In this document: in pieces, positions 17,681 to 26,777 of the stretch
How positions within the stretch are numbered: the first letter of the stretch is position 1
Layout of the letters: each line of letters opens with the position of its first letter
DNA from: CAZDDB01 sp963843285
Lineage (GTDB): Bacteria; Acidobacteriota; HRBIN11; JAKEFK01
Reading direction: 5' to 3'
Length of the DNA stretch: 64,000 bases
Assembly (NCBI GenBank): GCA_963843285.1
Contig: CAWJJO010000011.1
Span: 62,001-126,000, forward strand
The notes under the pieces: model-generated
What the model was told of the DNA's origin: nothing
What the model saw: the letters and a program-made list of their open reading frames with translations, nothing else
Database searches by the model: none
Translations under genes and position numbers: made by a program

Positions 17681-19167
17681 ATGCGCGTCTGCTGATGGTT
17701 TTTGCTCTTACGTTCGCTCTGGCTGCGTGCACAGTCGGTCCGAATTATCACGCTCCAAAGACGAAAGTTCCTGCTTCTTTTGCAGAACAGGCTCCCGTTC
17801 CGGCTTCTGATCAGTTCGCAAAATGGTGGACCACATTGCAAGATCCGGAGCTGAATTCGCTGATTGAACGTTCCGTGCGTGGCAATCTTGATTTACGTTT
17901 GGCTCAGGCCCGAGTCCGGGAAGCGCGCGCGCAGCGTGGAGTCGTGAAGGCGGATCTGTATCCCACGGTGAATGTGAACGGTTCCTATGAGCGGACCCGA
18001 AGAAGCAGGAATGTAGTCATCACCCCGAGCGGCGGATCGGAAACGCCGACCACAGCGAGTCTGGAAGGGAACCTGTATCAAGTTGGATTTGACGCTTCCT
18101 GGGAAATCGATGTATTTGGCGGCGTGCGTCGCGAAATTGAGGCGGCGAATGCGGATCTCGCTGCGGAAATCGAAAACAGACGCGATGTGCTGGTCACGCT
18201 GTTGGCGGAGGTCGCCCGCAACTATGTGGAACTGCGCGCCTCGCAGCGACAGGTAGTCATTGCGCGGGCCAATCTTGCGACGCAACAGGAGACACTCGAC
18301 CTTACCCGTATTCGTTTCGATGCGGGCCTCGTGAGCGATCTGGACGTCGCCCGTGCCGAAGCGCAGGTGCAAACGACGGCTTCCCAAATTCCAACCTTGG
18401 AAACATCCGCGCGCCAATCCATTCATTTGTTGAGCGTGCTGCTTGGACAGGAGCCAAACGCGCTGACTGCGGAACTCACACAGGAGACGCCGATTCCGCA
18501 ATCACCACCGGAAGTTCCGGCCGGTTTGCCTTCGGATCTTCTTCGGCGGCGTCCGGATGTGCGTCGTGCGGAACGCGAGCTCGCAGCCGCTACCGCGCGA
18601 ATCGGTGTTGCAACTGCAGATCTGTTTCCACGCTTCTCACTTACAGGAGCCTACGGCTTGCAGAGTTCAAAAGTAAGCAACTTGACGGACTCCGGCAGCC
18701 GATTTTGGTTGATTTTACCCGGAGTGAGATGGCCCATCCTGGATTTCGGCAGAATTCGCAGTAACATTGCTGTCCAAAATGCGCGCGAGGAACAGTCGCT
18801 GGTGAATTACGAGCAGACCATTCTTACGAGCCTTCGGGAAGTAGAGGACGCGCTCGTTTCTTTTTCTCAAACCCAAACGCAGCGTGAAAAACTGGCCGGC
18901 GCTGTGGATGCCAACCGTCGAGCTGTGGATCTGGCGAACGAATTGTACCTGCAGGGGCTGACCGACTTCTTAAGCGTGTTGCAGGTGCAGCGCGATCTGT
19001 TCGCCTCCGAAGATGCTCTGGCACAAAGCGATCGCGATATTACGTCGGATTATGTGGCGCTCTACAAAGCGCTCGGCGGAGGATGGGAAATGGAAGCTTC
19101 CGCAACGGATGAACCGTCTCGGGGCAAGGCCGGCGAGCGCGTCATTGACGTCTCCGGTTCTAATTAG
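17677..19167 (+). CDS. Outer-membrane efflux lipoprotein (NodT/OprM type)
   Basis: Protein of 496 residues with a lipobox (LALAACTVGPNYHAPK), the usual start of NodT-family outer-membrane factors. Two OEP repeats follow: NSLIERSVRGNLDLRLAQAR and VREARAQRGVVKADLYPTVN in the first, PSDLLRRRPDVRRAERELAA with VATADLFPRFSLTGAYGLQS in the second. It would form the trimeric channel of the RND pump. It is the last gene of the operon, and a perfect-arm palindrome five bases after its stop probably ends transcription. Confidence 0.94.
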   Translation: MNARLLMVFALTFALAACTVGPNYHAPKTKVPASFAEQAPVPASDQFAKWWTTLQDPELNSLIERSVRGNLDLRLAQARVREARAQRGVVKADLYPTVNVNGSYERTRRSRNVVITPSGGSETPTTASLEGNLYQVGFDASWEIDVFGGVRREIEAANADLAAEIENRRDVLVTLLAEVARNYVELRASQRQVVIARANLATQQETLDLTRIRFDAGLVSDLDVARAEAQVQTTASQIPTLETSARQSIHLLSVLLGQEPNALTAELTQETPIPQSPPEVPAGLPSDLLRRRPDVRRAERELAAATARIGVATADLFPRFSLTGAYGLQSSKVSNLTDSGSRFWLILPGVRWPILDFGRIRSNIAVQNAREEQSLVNYEQTILTSLREVEDALVSFSQTQTQREKLAGAVDANRRAVDLANELYLQGLTDFLSVLQVQRDLFASEDALAQSDRDITSDYVALYKALGGGWEMEASATDEPSRGKAGERVIDVSGSN

Positions 19168-19171
19168 CGTG

Positions 19172-19246
19172 GTAGGGGCGACCCTTGTGGTCGTCCTCCG
19201 TGAAGACTGACGATTTCATAAGGGCGACCACAAGGGTCGCCCCTAC
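19172..19246. repeat. Palindromic repeat, family B (copy 1), likely bidirectional terminator
   Basis: Two perfect 22-bp arms (19172-19193 and 19225-19246, beginning GTAGGGGCGACCC) enclose a 31-base loop. It sits between two convergent genes. The stop codon of the sigma-54 activator (19243-19245) lies inside the right arm. Confidence 0.85.
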
Positions 19247-21666
19247 AAACTTTCCCTCTGAATACCCAGTTTCTTCATCTTTGCAATCAAAGTGGTCCGG
19301 TTCAAGCCCAGAAGTTTTGCGGCGCCGTCCGGACCGCCCACGACCCAGTTCGTTTTGTACAACGCTTTCCGAATCTGCAGGCGTTCGGCTTCAGTCAGAT
19401 TAAACACGTCATCCGAAACGGGAATTGGACTCGCCGAAGATTGCAAAATACCGATATGATCCCTTTGCAGCAATCGACCATCGCACAGGATTACTGCCCG
19501 CTCCAGCACATTCGCGAGTTCCCTTACATTTCCGGGCCAATCATAGGCATGAAAATCATGAAATACTTCCTTCGAAACGCCTTCCACCCTCTTTCCGGTT
19601 CTCTGTGAAAATTTCTGCAGGAAATAGCCGGTCAATTGCGGTAAATCGTCCAGACGTTTTCGTAGAGGTGGAAGCGAGATCGGAAATATATTCAAACGGT
19701 AGAACAGGTCGCTGCGAAATGCGCCGCTTCCCACCAGCTGTTGCAAATTCTTGTTGGTGGCGGTAATCAATCGGACGTTCACATGAATCGTCTCGGCGCC
19801 GCCGACTCGCTCGAACTCTTGTTCCTGAAGCACACGCAGTAGTTTGGTTTGTGTTTCCAGCGGCAGCTCGCCCACTTCATCCAGGAAGATCGTTCCGCCA
19901 TCCGCCAATTCAAAACGGCCTTTTCGTTTTGCAGTGGCGCCGGTGTATGCCCCTTTTTCGTGACCGAACAATTCGCTCTCGATGAGTCCTGCGGGAAGAG
20001 CGCCGCAGTTTACGACAATCAACGGTCTTTCCCGGCGGTTACTCAGATGATGAATCCCGCGAGCCACAAGTTCCTTGCCGGTCCCGGTTTCGCCCGTGAT
20101 CAAAACGGTCGAATCCGTCTTCGCAACCCGATCAATATTCTGGAAAACTCTCTGCATTTCCTGGGAAGCACCGATCATCTCTTCGAAATTTGCTTCGCGC
20201 TGAATCTCTTCTTGGAGGTAGATTTGCTCCGCCTGCAATTTATTCTTCAGGCGTTCCATCTCTTCGTAAGATCGCCGCAGCTCTTCTTCAGCGCGTTTCC
20301 GCTCTAATTCGGCCGCGGCCCTCACGGCAAAAGTTTTCAAGATCAACACTTGCTGGGCGCTCAGGTTCATCTCATGGTCATCCATAATTGCAATGTGACC
20401 AAGTATCTTTCCCGAGGAACCACGGATGGGCACACCGAGATAACTTTCGATGCCCAGTGCTTCCAGCGGCTTATCTTCCGGAAACAAAGACCAGGTGCGA
20501 CAGGGATAAAAACAAACTTCACCGCCAATCACTTTCTCGCAAGGTGTGCCACGCAGCGGAAAACGAACATTGCTAAGAAAGCGGTCTTTTCCCCAGTAAG
20601 CAAGAGTCGAAACTTCTGTATTTGAAGCGTCGGTGCATTCGGCTGTGAAGGCATAAGAAACATTTAAAGTGGCCGCGAGGCATTGAGTGAGTGGTTGGAA
20701 GAAATCAATGCCGGTGACGGATGCGGTGGCGTCGGTGACGGCGCGAAAACCTTCTTCTGCCTGTCTGCGTTCCGTGATGTCTCTGGATACCGCCAGTAAC
20801 CTCTCCGGCATTCCTTCATCATTTAGAATCGGACTGACCACCACGTCAAACCACATCGGTTTGTGTGTCTGCACTGTTTCAAAGTATCCGCTGAAGCGTC
20901 CTGTATGTCCGCTTCTTGCGGACGCGACTGCTTTCTGGGCTGCTTCCCTGTCCCGGTCACGCCAAAAATCAATCCACAAAGAATTCTTCAACGGCGCGAA
21001 ATCGCAAATTTCGAGTGTGGCCATTCCTCCTGCATTCATGGACAACAACCGGCCATCCAGATCGAGAACCTTGATGCAATCGGCGCTGCTTTCAATCATC
21101 CGCGTTTTGAATTGTTCGCTTTCGCGCAGCGCTTGCTCATTTGCCAGGCCTGCGGCGATCGTTCCATCCAGAGTGTCTTTTGTCCGGCGCAATTCCAGCA
21201 GTGACACAACCTGGCGTGCGAGCGCGCGCATTGCATCTTTTTGAGGTTCTGATAGTTCGCGAGGCACTCGATCGATCACGCAAACGGTGCCAAGCGCCAT
21301 TCCGCCGGGCGTAATCAGCGGCATTCCGGCATAAAACCGGATATTCGGCTCACCGGTCACCAGTGGATTGCTGGCAAACCGGGGATCCGTCGTCGCATCC
21401 GGTACGAGGAATAGATCGGTTTGTCGGATTGCATGCGAGCAAAAGGCGATTTCGCGGGGGGTTTCGCTTACATTTATGCCCTGTTTCGCCTTAAACCACT
21501 GGCGATCTGCATCGATCAGACTGACCAGGGCGATGGGTGTATTACAAAGATAAGAAGCAAGGAAAATCACCTCATCGTAAGCCTTTTCGGGAGATGTATC
21601 CAGGATTTTGTAATCGCGCAACGCCTGAAGACGCGCCGCCTCATCGTGAAATGGTTGTTCGCTCAT
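19243..21666 (-). CDS. Sigma-54-dependent activator with GAF-PAS-GAF sensor region
   Basis: Protein of 807 residues. In order: GAF (about 5-155, FCSHAIRQTDLFLVPDATTD), PAS with its C-terminal motif (about 185-305), a second GAF (about 315-465), a coiled coil, the AAA+ domain (about 510-745) and a Fis-type helix-turn-helix at the end (AAKLLGLNRTTLIAKMKKLG). Walker A is GETGTGKE, the sigma-54 contact loop is GAYTGA rather than GAFTGA (a common variant) and Walker B is GTIFLDEVGE. The layout recalls FhlA-type activators that sense ligands directly. The start at 21666 is chosen because the longer frame to 21846 runs into repeat sequence. Targets are unknown. Confidence 0.93.
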   Translation of the reverse strand: MSEQPFHDEAARLQALRDYKILDTSPEKAYDEVIFLASYLCNTPIALVSLIDADRQWFKAKQGINVSETPREIAFCSHAIRQTDLFLVPDATTDPRFASNPLVTGEPNIRFYAGMPLITPGGMALGTVCVIDRVPRELSEPQKDAMRALARQVVSLLELRRTKDTLDGTIAAGLANEQALRESEQFKTRMIESSADCIKVLDLDGRLLSMNAGGMATLEICDFAPLKNSLWIDFWRDRDREAAQKAVASARSGHTGRFSGYFETVQTHKPMWFDVVVSPILNDEGMPERLLAVSRDITERRQAEEGFRAVTDATASVTGIDFFQPLTQCLAATLNVSYAFTAECTDASNTEVSTLAYWGKDRFLSNVRFPLRGTPCEKVIGGEVCFYPCRTWSLFPEDKPLEALGIESYLGVPIRGSSGKILGHIAIMDDHEMNLSAQQVLILKTFAVRAAAELERKRAEEELRRSYEEMERLKNKLQAEQIYLQEEIQREANFEEMIGASQEMQRVFQNIDRVAKTDSTVLITGETGTGKELVARGIHHLSNRRERPLIVVNCGALPAGLIESELFGHEKGAYTGATAKRKGRFELADGGTIFLDEVGELPLETQTKLLRVLQEQEFERVGGAETIHVNVRLITATNKNLQQLVGSGAFRSDLFYRLNIFPISLPPLRKRLDDLPQLTGYFLQKFSQRTGKRVEGVSKEVFHDFHAYDWPGNVRELANVLERAVILCDGRLLQRDHIGILQSSASPIPVSDDVFNLTEAERLQIRKALYKTNWVVGGPDGAAKLLGLNRTTLIAKMKKLGIQRESL

Positions 21667-21729
21667 ATTGATTCTGGTTGATAAAATTGTACAGCAGACG
21701 CAAACGTCTCGCCACTTGCCGCCATGATG

Positions 21730-21801
21730 TGGAGTATGCGGGCCTCCGTGCCCGCAGTATGTGCTGGATCCCGTTTCGGCGGGCAAGATGCCCGCGCTAC
21801 G
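21730..21801. repeat. Palindromic repeat, family A variant (GCGGGC type)
   Basis: Two hairpins, GCGGGCCTCCGTGCCCGC and GGCGGGCAAGATGCCCGC, arranged as in family A but with G in place of A in the core. It ends one base before the acyltransferase stop codon. Confidence 0.7.
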
Positions 21802-21802
21802 A

Positions 21803-22372
21803 CTAGCGCGGAAGGGAGAATTTTTCGGGGTGTTTTGCCTGGACATTGGAAAAGTATCCTGCGATCGTCTGGAGATCTTTATCCAGATCTCCGCAGGGGG
21901 TCACCAACGATCCGATACCGACCACTCTTCTGGAATAGTCAAAGCTGATTGGAAGAATGGGCAAACCTGCACGCAGCGCAATCTGATAAAAACCTGTCTT
22001 CCACTTTTCCGTCCTTTTCCTCGTGCCTTCAGGAGACAAACCAAGGACCAATTGTTTGCGGTTTTGAAATAGGTCCACAATCTGATCCACTGTTCCTTTG
22101 TGCAAACTGCGGTCGATTGGGATGCCGCCGAGCCAGCGAAGCAATGCACCCAGCGGCCAGACAAAAAGTGTGTGTTTGCCAAGCCAGGTTGCCGAAAGTT
22201 TGATTGAAAGCATCGCGGCCATTCCAACAATGAAGTCCCAGTTGGAAGTGTGAGGCGCGACGATCATCACCAGCTTTTCTTGATCCGGAAATGTTCCCTC
22301 AATCTTCCATCCCATCATCCACATCACGAATCGTCCCAGAGATTGTGTGATCAGATTTCCACGCGTCGGCAT
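21803..22372 (-). CDS. Lysophospholipid acyltransferase (PlsC-like)
   Basis: Membrane-associated protein of 189 residues. The acyltransferase H-x4-D motif is HTSNWD at about residue 44; GGIPIDRS and LSPEGTRKR are the downstream substrate-binding blocks (variant of FPEGTRS). It would transfer an acyl chain to a lysophospholipid or related acceptor. The frame is open upstream to 22459, but that extension translates a family B repeat, so ATG 22372 is the likely start. It lies downstream of the serine hydrolase on the same strand, with the repeat between. Confidence 0.85.
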   Translation of the reverse strand: MPTRGNLITQSLGRFVMWMMGWKIEGTFPDQEKLVMIVAPHTSNWDFIVGMAAMLSIKLSATWLGKHTLFVWPLGALLRWLGGIPIDRSLHKGTVDQIVDLFQNRKQLVLGLSPEGTRKRTEKWKTGFYQIALRAGLPILPISFDYSRRVVGIGSLVTPCGDLDKDLQTIAGYFSNVQAKHPEKFSLPR

Positions 22373-22394
22373 GCGGACATTGTATTGCAAAACC

Positions 22395-22456
22395 GTAGGG
22401 GCGACCCTTGTGGTCGCCCGCCTCGAAGAATATGGATTCCGTGAGGGCGCCCCTAC
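22395..22456. repeat. Palindromic repeat, family B (copy 2)
   Basis: GTAGGGGCGACCC at the left and GGGCGCCCCTAC at the right with imperfect internal pairing. It lies between the serine hydrolase stop and the acyltransferase start on the minus strand. Copy 1 is at 19172. Confidence 0.75.
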
Positions 22457-22459
22457 CAC

Positions 22460-24139
22460 CTATTTTGTGGCGGTCGCGGAACCAAATTGAGAATGCAGCA
22501 TCAACTTGTTATTTTGGAACTCGAGTCTCGACATCGTCTTCATCAAAAGCTGGTAGCCGATGAACTTGCCGGGCAGAAGGGGGACCAACGGCGTTACGGC
22601 AGGATTTGGAGTGCCGGAAAGGATCTGTGTGAATTCACCTTTGCGCCAGATCCATCGGTATACTTCCGTGCCGTTCGCAAAATGAAGCCGCGCATACGTG
22701 GTAGACAATTCGTCAGACGTAACAGGCGCCGTTCCCAGGATCTCAAACTCTTGGAGGGCTCCATGAGTATTCAAGAATGTCTTCCACTGTTCTTGAGTCA
22801 ACTCCGGAGAAAAGTGCTGCTTCTGCGCGTTCTCCAACGCTGTTTTTACCCGTTGATTCAGTTTTTCCAGATCGGCATTCAACTCCGGTTCGTATCCGAT
22901 CAACAGGCCCACCGCTTGCTGGCCTTCCGCTCTCGCAACCAGCTGCTTCCGTTCAAATGTAATCCGGATGCGATCTGAAGGGGAGATTTGATATGTGCCT
23001 GTATATAAGGAAGGGTCAAAGTTGATCGCAGCAGCCGGCGGCGCCACGGAAGCTTCGCCGCCAAACAGCACGGCGCGGAAGGCATCGCGCGCGATGGAGA
23101 TCAGCCCCGCATCATCCAGCATGGAATTGGAAATTCCAATTGTGACGATGTCTTCATCCATGTAGCGATGGAATTCCGCCGTTACTCCGCGCGGATAATC
23201 GCCGCCTCCATGATAAATATCGCGCGTTCCGCGGGGCGTAATGATGTGGTGCCAGCCGTACCCGTAATACCAGTCCGTATCGCGCTTTGCAAAAGGCGAA
23301 TACGCTTTTTCGACAAGTTGCTGAGGCAAGATTTTGAATTGACCAAGAGCCAGATGCCAGCGATAGAGATCTTCAACTGTTGTGATCATATCGGAGGAGC
23401 CGCGATCGGCCCAGGAAGCATCGATGAATTGCGGCGCTCCGCTGTCGGTATCCATGTTGTAATTATGCGCAATCCGGTTCTCCGGCAGGAAATTTGTTTC
23501 ACCCCAAAACCCCGTGCCGGTCATGCCTGCAGGAATCAACAGCTCCCGGCGGACAAAGTCTTGAAACTTCATTCCCGAAACGATTTCGACAATCGCTGCA
23601 AGCAGATTGTAGCCATCGTTGGAATAATTGAATTTCGCCCCTGGTGGCGACACCAGGGGAGTCTCCAAGATTTCCCGGATCGCCTGATCGCGATCCTTGA
23701 GACCTGCCGCAGCGTATTGATCCGGAATACCGGATGTGTGTGTCAATAATTGATGGATCGTAATCGCCTGCTTGTCAGCGGGAACCTGCGCGAAATACTT
23801 GACGATGGAATCGTCCGTTTTCAATTTCCCTTGCTGCTCCAGCTTCAAGGCGGCGGCGGCAGTAAATGTCTTCGTGATGGAAGCAACGGCAAAGGCAGTA
23901 TCGGAACCGACTGGAAGTTCGCGCGCACGGTCCGCGAATCCGTACCCCTTCTGCAGAATGATTTCCCCTTTGTATGCAAGCAGCACCGCTCCTGAAAATC
24001 CAAACATGGAAGCCCGTTGTAGCGCCATATCGATCGCCGAAGCCATGTCGCCCCGGACCAGTGACTCACCGGATACTGATCGGAAAGCAGAGCATGCAAA
24101 GAGAATCAAAAACAGGTTCGTTAGAAATGCTTTTCTCAT
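22460..24139 (-). CDS. Secreted class C beta-lactamase-fold serine hydrolase
   Basis: Protein of 559 residues with a signal peptide (LTNLFLILFACSAFRSVSG). The catalytic S-x-x-K is ASITKTFTA at about residue 88, the Y-x-N is FNYSNDGYN at about 167 and the third box HGGGDYP is at about 318, all in normal order. The 200-residue C-terminal part includes PSLYTGTYQISPSDRIRITF, a lipocalin-like DUF3471-type region found in many such proteins. It is probably an esterase or peptidase, not an antibiotic resistance enzyme. An AraC regulator lies upstream on the same strand. Confidence 0.9.
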   Translation of the reverse strand: MRKAFLTNLFLILFACSAFRSVSGESLVRGDMASAIDMALQRASMFGFSGAVLLAYKGEIILQKGYGFADRARELPVGSDTAFAVASITKTFTAAAALKLEQQGKLKTDDSIVKYFAQVPADKQAITIHQLLTHTSGIPDQYAAAGLKDRDQAIREILETPLVSPPGAKFNYSNDGYNLLAAIVEIVSGMKFQDFVRRELLIPAGMTGTGFWGETNFLPENRIAHNYNMDTDSGAPQFIDASWADRGSSDMITTVEDLYRWHLALGQFKILPQQLVEKAYSPFAKRDTDWYYGYGWHHIITPRGTRDIYHGGGDYPRGVTAEFHRYMDEDIVTIGISNSMLDDAGLISIARDAFRAVLFGGEASVAPPAAAINFDPSLYTGTYQISPSDRIRITFERKQLVARAEGQQAVGLLIGYEPELNADLEKLNQRVKTALENAQKQHFSPELTQEQWKTFLNTHGALQEFEILGTAPVTSDELSTTYARLHFANGTEVYRWIWRKGEFTQILSGTPNPAVTPLVPLLPGKFIGYQLLMKTMSRLEFQNNKLMLHSQFGSATATK

Positions 24140-24203
24140 GATGGCAATGATAAAGCGAAGCTGGAAATCGAGTATTGAATATTTGAAACATTTTGGAGAA
24201 ACG

Positions 24204-24989
24204 TCAGTGGGACCGGCTCTGCGATCGATAGCGGGCAGGGGTCAATCCGGTTGCAGATTTGAACACCCGTGTTAAATGGCTTTGATCGGCAAATCCAGAT
24301 TCCACTGCGATGTCACAGAGAGGCTTGTTCGACCGGATCAGATCGTGTTGTACTCTCCGAATGCGGGAACGTCTGACAAAGTCTACAACCGTACAACCAT
24401 AGATTTTTCGAAATACGCGTGAAAGATGCACAGGATGAACCCCAACTGCGGAGGCAAGTTCCGCCAGCGTTGGTTGCTGCAAAGAATTTGATTTCAGCAG
24501 CTCTGTTACTTGAAAGAGCCATCCGGGATGCTTGCGTCCACCGTTTGACTTGTGCGGTGATGCTTCCATCAACAAGTCAATCAGAATCCCTTCGATCGCA
24601 AGCTCGGAATAGGAGTCTTGAGTCTGAAGCTCCTGTCGGATGCGTGAGAAAATCGGGATGAGACCTTCATTTTGAAAAAGAAACGGATGCGCCGGCACCT
24701 GAAAGTAGTTTTTAAGGCGCTTCATCCAGGAAGGTCCCAGGTCCAAACTCAAACATCCTGCGTGGTCAAAACTTTCGGAATGGCGGGTGTCGGGCGGTCT
24801 GAAAATCATGGATGGAGCGGCACATTGGATTGCTTTCCTGCCAAGTCTTTCCTGAAAGCCGCCTTGCTGTACGAGCACCATTCTCGCGTTGGAATGTGAA
24901 TGAACAGCGGTATGCCCGCCGCCAGAATAAAGGCTCTGGTGAACCGTCAGATCCCCGAAACATTTAACTGATTGGTTAAGTATCATCAA
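24204..24989 (-). CDS. AraC family transcriptional regulator
   Basis: Protein of 261 residues. The N-terminal half is a cupin-like sensing domain (QSLYSGGGHTAVHSHSNARM, with two histidines). The C-terminal 100 residues hold two helix-turn-helix units: LAELASAVGVHPVHLSRVFR and CDIAVESGFADQSHLTRVFK, followed by GLTPARYRS. It probably responds to a small molecule and may control the serine hydrolase just downstream or the molybdoenzyme just upstream. Confidence 0.92.
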   Translation of the reverse strand: MMILNQSVKCFGDLTVHQSLYSGGGHTAVHSHSNARMVLVQQGGFQERLGRKAIQCAAPSMIFRPPDTRHSESFDHAGCLSLDLGPSWMKRLKNYFQVPAHPFLFQNEGLIPIFSRIRQELQTQDSYSELAIEGILIDLLMEASPHKSNGGRKHPGWLFQVTELLKSNSLQQPTLAELASAVGVHPVHLSRVFRKIYGCTVVDFVRRSRIRRVQHDLIRSNKPLCDIAVESGFADQSHLTRVFKSATGLTPARYRSQSRSH

Positions 24990-25004
24990 GGGTTTTGTCG
25001 TCGC

Positions 25005-26246
25005 TCACTTGAGTAGGATCGAATGCGTGACTACGGCCCAGTGAAGATACCCCTCTTCATTGAAAGGAATTTTGTCAGGCTGCGTATTTCCCTGGTTATC
25101 CGTAGCGCGAGCTCGTAGCTTGTAAGCTCCCGGGAGACCATCCCAATCCAGATCCCAACGTACCCAGGCTAAATCGATATTCGGTTCGCGAAGGCGAGCA
25201 GGCTGCCAGGATTCTCCGCCATTCAGACTTACTTCCACTTTAGTAATCCTGCCTTCTCCAGACCAGGAACGTCCGCGCAGAAGCTGCTTTCCTGAAGAAA
25301 TCTCACCGTCCCATGGGAGCTCAAATGCGCTTTTGACTTTCTGCGTAGTCAGCATCGGTCCTAAAGCAGGCGGCTCAGGCTTGTAATCCGGGCCGATCAG
25401 AACGTATTTCTTGGTATTGTAATCGGAGTAAAGCGACCCTTCAGAAACTTGAATCCGTCCGATCCATTTGATGTGGGCAATTCCTATCCAACCCGGCACC
25501 AACATCCGAAGCGGAAACCCGTGATCCGGCGGAAGCGGACTTCCGTTCATCGCATACACCAGAAGTGTATCGTCTGCCATCGCTTTTTCTACAGGGATCG
25601 GCCGCTTGATATTCTTTTCATCCAGGCCTTCGGGCATCACATCGCTGGCCGTACGCTTCACTCCAGCCCGTTCCAACAGTTCTCTCAGTGGGACACCCGT
25701 CCATTCAGCTACGCCAATCCCACCCAAATTCCACGGTGTGCCGGGAATTTTTTTCCCATGGGATGCCTCAAAAAAGTTCCTGCCGTTCCCTGCACATTCG
25801 ATGGCACGCAAAACTGCTACCGAGGGCATCGCAAGGATCTCATCATATGTAAAGGACCTGGGATTTGAGACCCCAGACCCATCCACCTTCAATCGCCACG
25901 TTGCGGGCGTAAGATCCGGGACCGCAGGACTGTTGTTGCGGACAAAAAACAAATCGTTCGGGACAACGTAACCACGGTTATACATGGCTTCCCACCGCAT
26001 TTCCAGGTTGCTGCCGCTTTTGATGAACAGCTGCGATGGGGCCGGCTTCAGGATTGCTCGATCCCCTTCAGCCGCCAAACCGAAATCAAATGGCAGCAAG
26101 GTTGCGGTTGCTGTTCCAACGCCCGCAGCTAGAAGTTGGATAAAATGGCGACGTGATAAGTCGAGACGTTTCGACTGCCGCCAAATCAATTCATCGGAAC
26201 GTTCCTGGTTATACGCTTGTTCGTTCAGCAAATCCTTACGGTACAT
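25005..26246 (-). CDS. Sulfite oxidase family molybdopterin enzyme
   Basis: Protein of 413 residues. A Tat-type signal (LSRRHFIQLLAAGVGTATAT, lacking the second usual residue pattern but with RR) begins at about residue 30. The molybdenum ligand cysteine is in LRAIECAGNGRNFF. DHGFPLRMLVPGWIGIAHIK and the C-terminal Mo-co dimerisation domain (ITKVEVSLNGGESW) are typical. It would oxidise sulfite or a related sulfur compound in the periplasm; no cytochrome partner gene is next to it. Preceded by GAGGAAGAG. Confidence 0.92.
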   Translation of the reverse strand: MYRKDLLNEQAYNQERSDELIWRQSKRLDLSRRHFIQLLAAGVGTATATLLPFDFGLAAEGDRAILKPAPSQLFIKSGSNLEMRWEAMYNRGYVVPNDLFFVRNNSPAVPDLTPATWRLKVDGSGVSNPRSFTYDEILAMPSVAVLRAIECAGNGRNFFEASHGKKIPGTPWNLGGIGVAEWTGVPLRELLERAGVKRTASDVMPEGLDEKNIKRPIPVEKAMADDTLLVYAMNGSPLPPDHGFPLRMLVPGWIGIAHIKWIGRIQVSEGSLYSDYNTKKYVLIGPDYKPEPPALGPMLTTQKVKSAFELPWDGEISSGKQLLRGRSWSGEGRITKVEVSLNGGESWQPARLREPNIDLAWVRWDLDWDGLPGAYKLRARATDNQGNTQPDKIPFNEEGYLHWAVVTHSILLK

Positions 26247-26407
26247 CTCTTCCTCCTTTTCCCCGCTCGGTCCGCTTCACAGAATAAATTGAAACCATTG
26301 ACTCCAGAGAAGAATTTCAATCCAAGAATGATTGTAATGCAGAATTGATTGATATTTCTGCCGCCGCTGTACTCAGGTGCTGAAGGACAATTTTCAGAGG
26401 CTCATTT

Positions 26408-26770
26408 TTGAGTATCAGACTTTTTTCCTGCAGTGGCGGAACACTGATTCTTCCGGACCGTGGTTTTGTTCTCGTGAGCCGCGAAAATGGCGGAAACCTG
26501 GTTGTGAATCCCCCGCGGATAGTCTGGGATTTTTGGAAGTGGGGTGAATCTCCGCGATTTCCGCTGTTTGCCGAACGGCATTCTTACGCTGCCGGATGCG
26601 AGAGGCTGTCCGCCCAGGAATGCGTGGCGATCGTAACTAAAACAGAGATGACCTTGAAATCTCATTATGGTGTGTGCCCGGACGATATCGATCCCTGGGC
26701 TTGCTGCTCGCAATGCAGTTATCCGACAGTCATCCAACCGCCCCGCAATTGCGAAGAGTGCCCCGCCTGA
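26408..26770 (+). CDS. Conserved-looking hypothetical protein with cysteine-rich tail
   Basis: Frame of 120 codons starting with TTG at 26408, seven bases after AGAGG. The N-terminal block GGTLILPDRGFVLVSRENGG and NLVVNPPRIVWD look conserved and the composition is normal. The tail has six cysteines (PWACCSQCSYP, NCEECPA). I cannot name the family. Related proteins I recall are longer in the middle, so an internal deletion is possible. It is convergent with the propeller gene, stops 8 bases apart. No ATG start is available. Confidence 0.45.
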   Translation: MSIRLFSCSGGTLILPDRGFVLVSRENGGNLVVNPPRIVWDFWKWGESPRFPLFAERHSYAAGCERLSAQECVAIVTKTEMTLKSHYGVCPDDIDPWACCSQCSYPTVIQPPRNCEECPA

Positions 26771-26777
26771 ACCAGAA

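Noticed and set aside
21667..21846. 60-residue N-terminal extension of the sigma-54 activator
   Set aside because: It translates a palindromic repeat; the GAF domain starts right after ATG 21666.
22373..22459. N-terminal extension of the acyltransferase
   Set aside because: It translates family B repeat sequence; ATG 22372 fits the family length.
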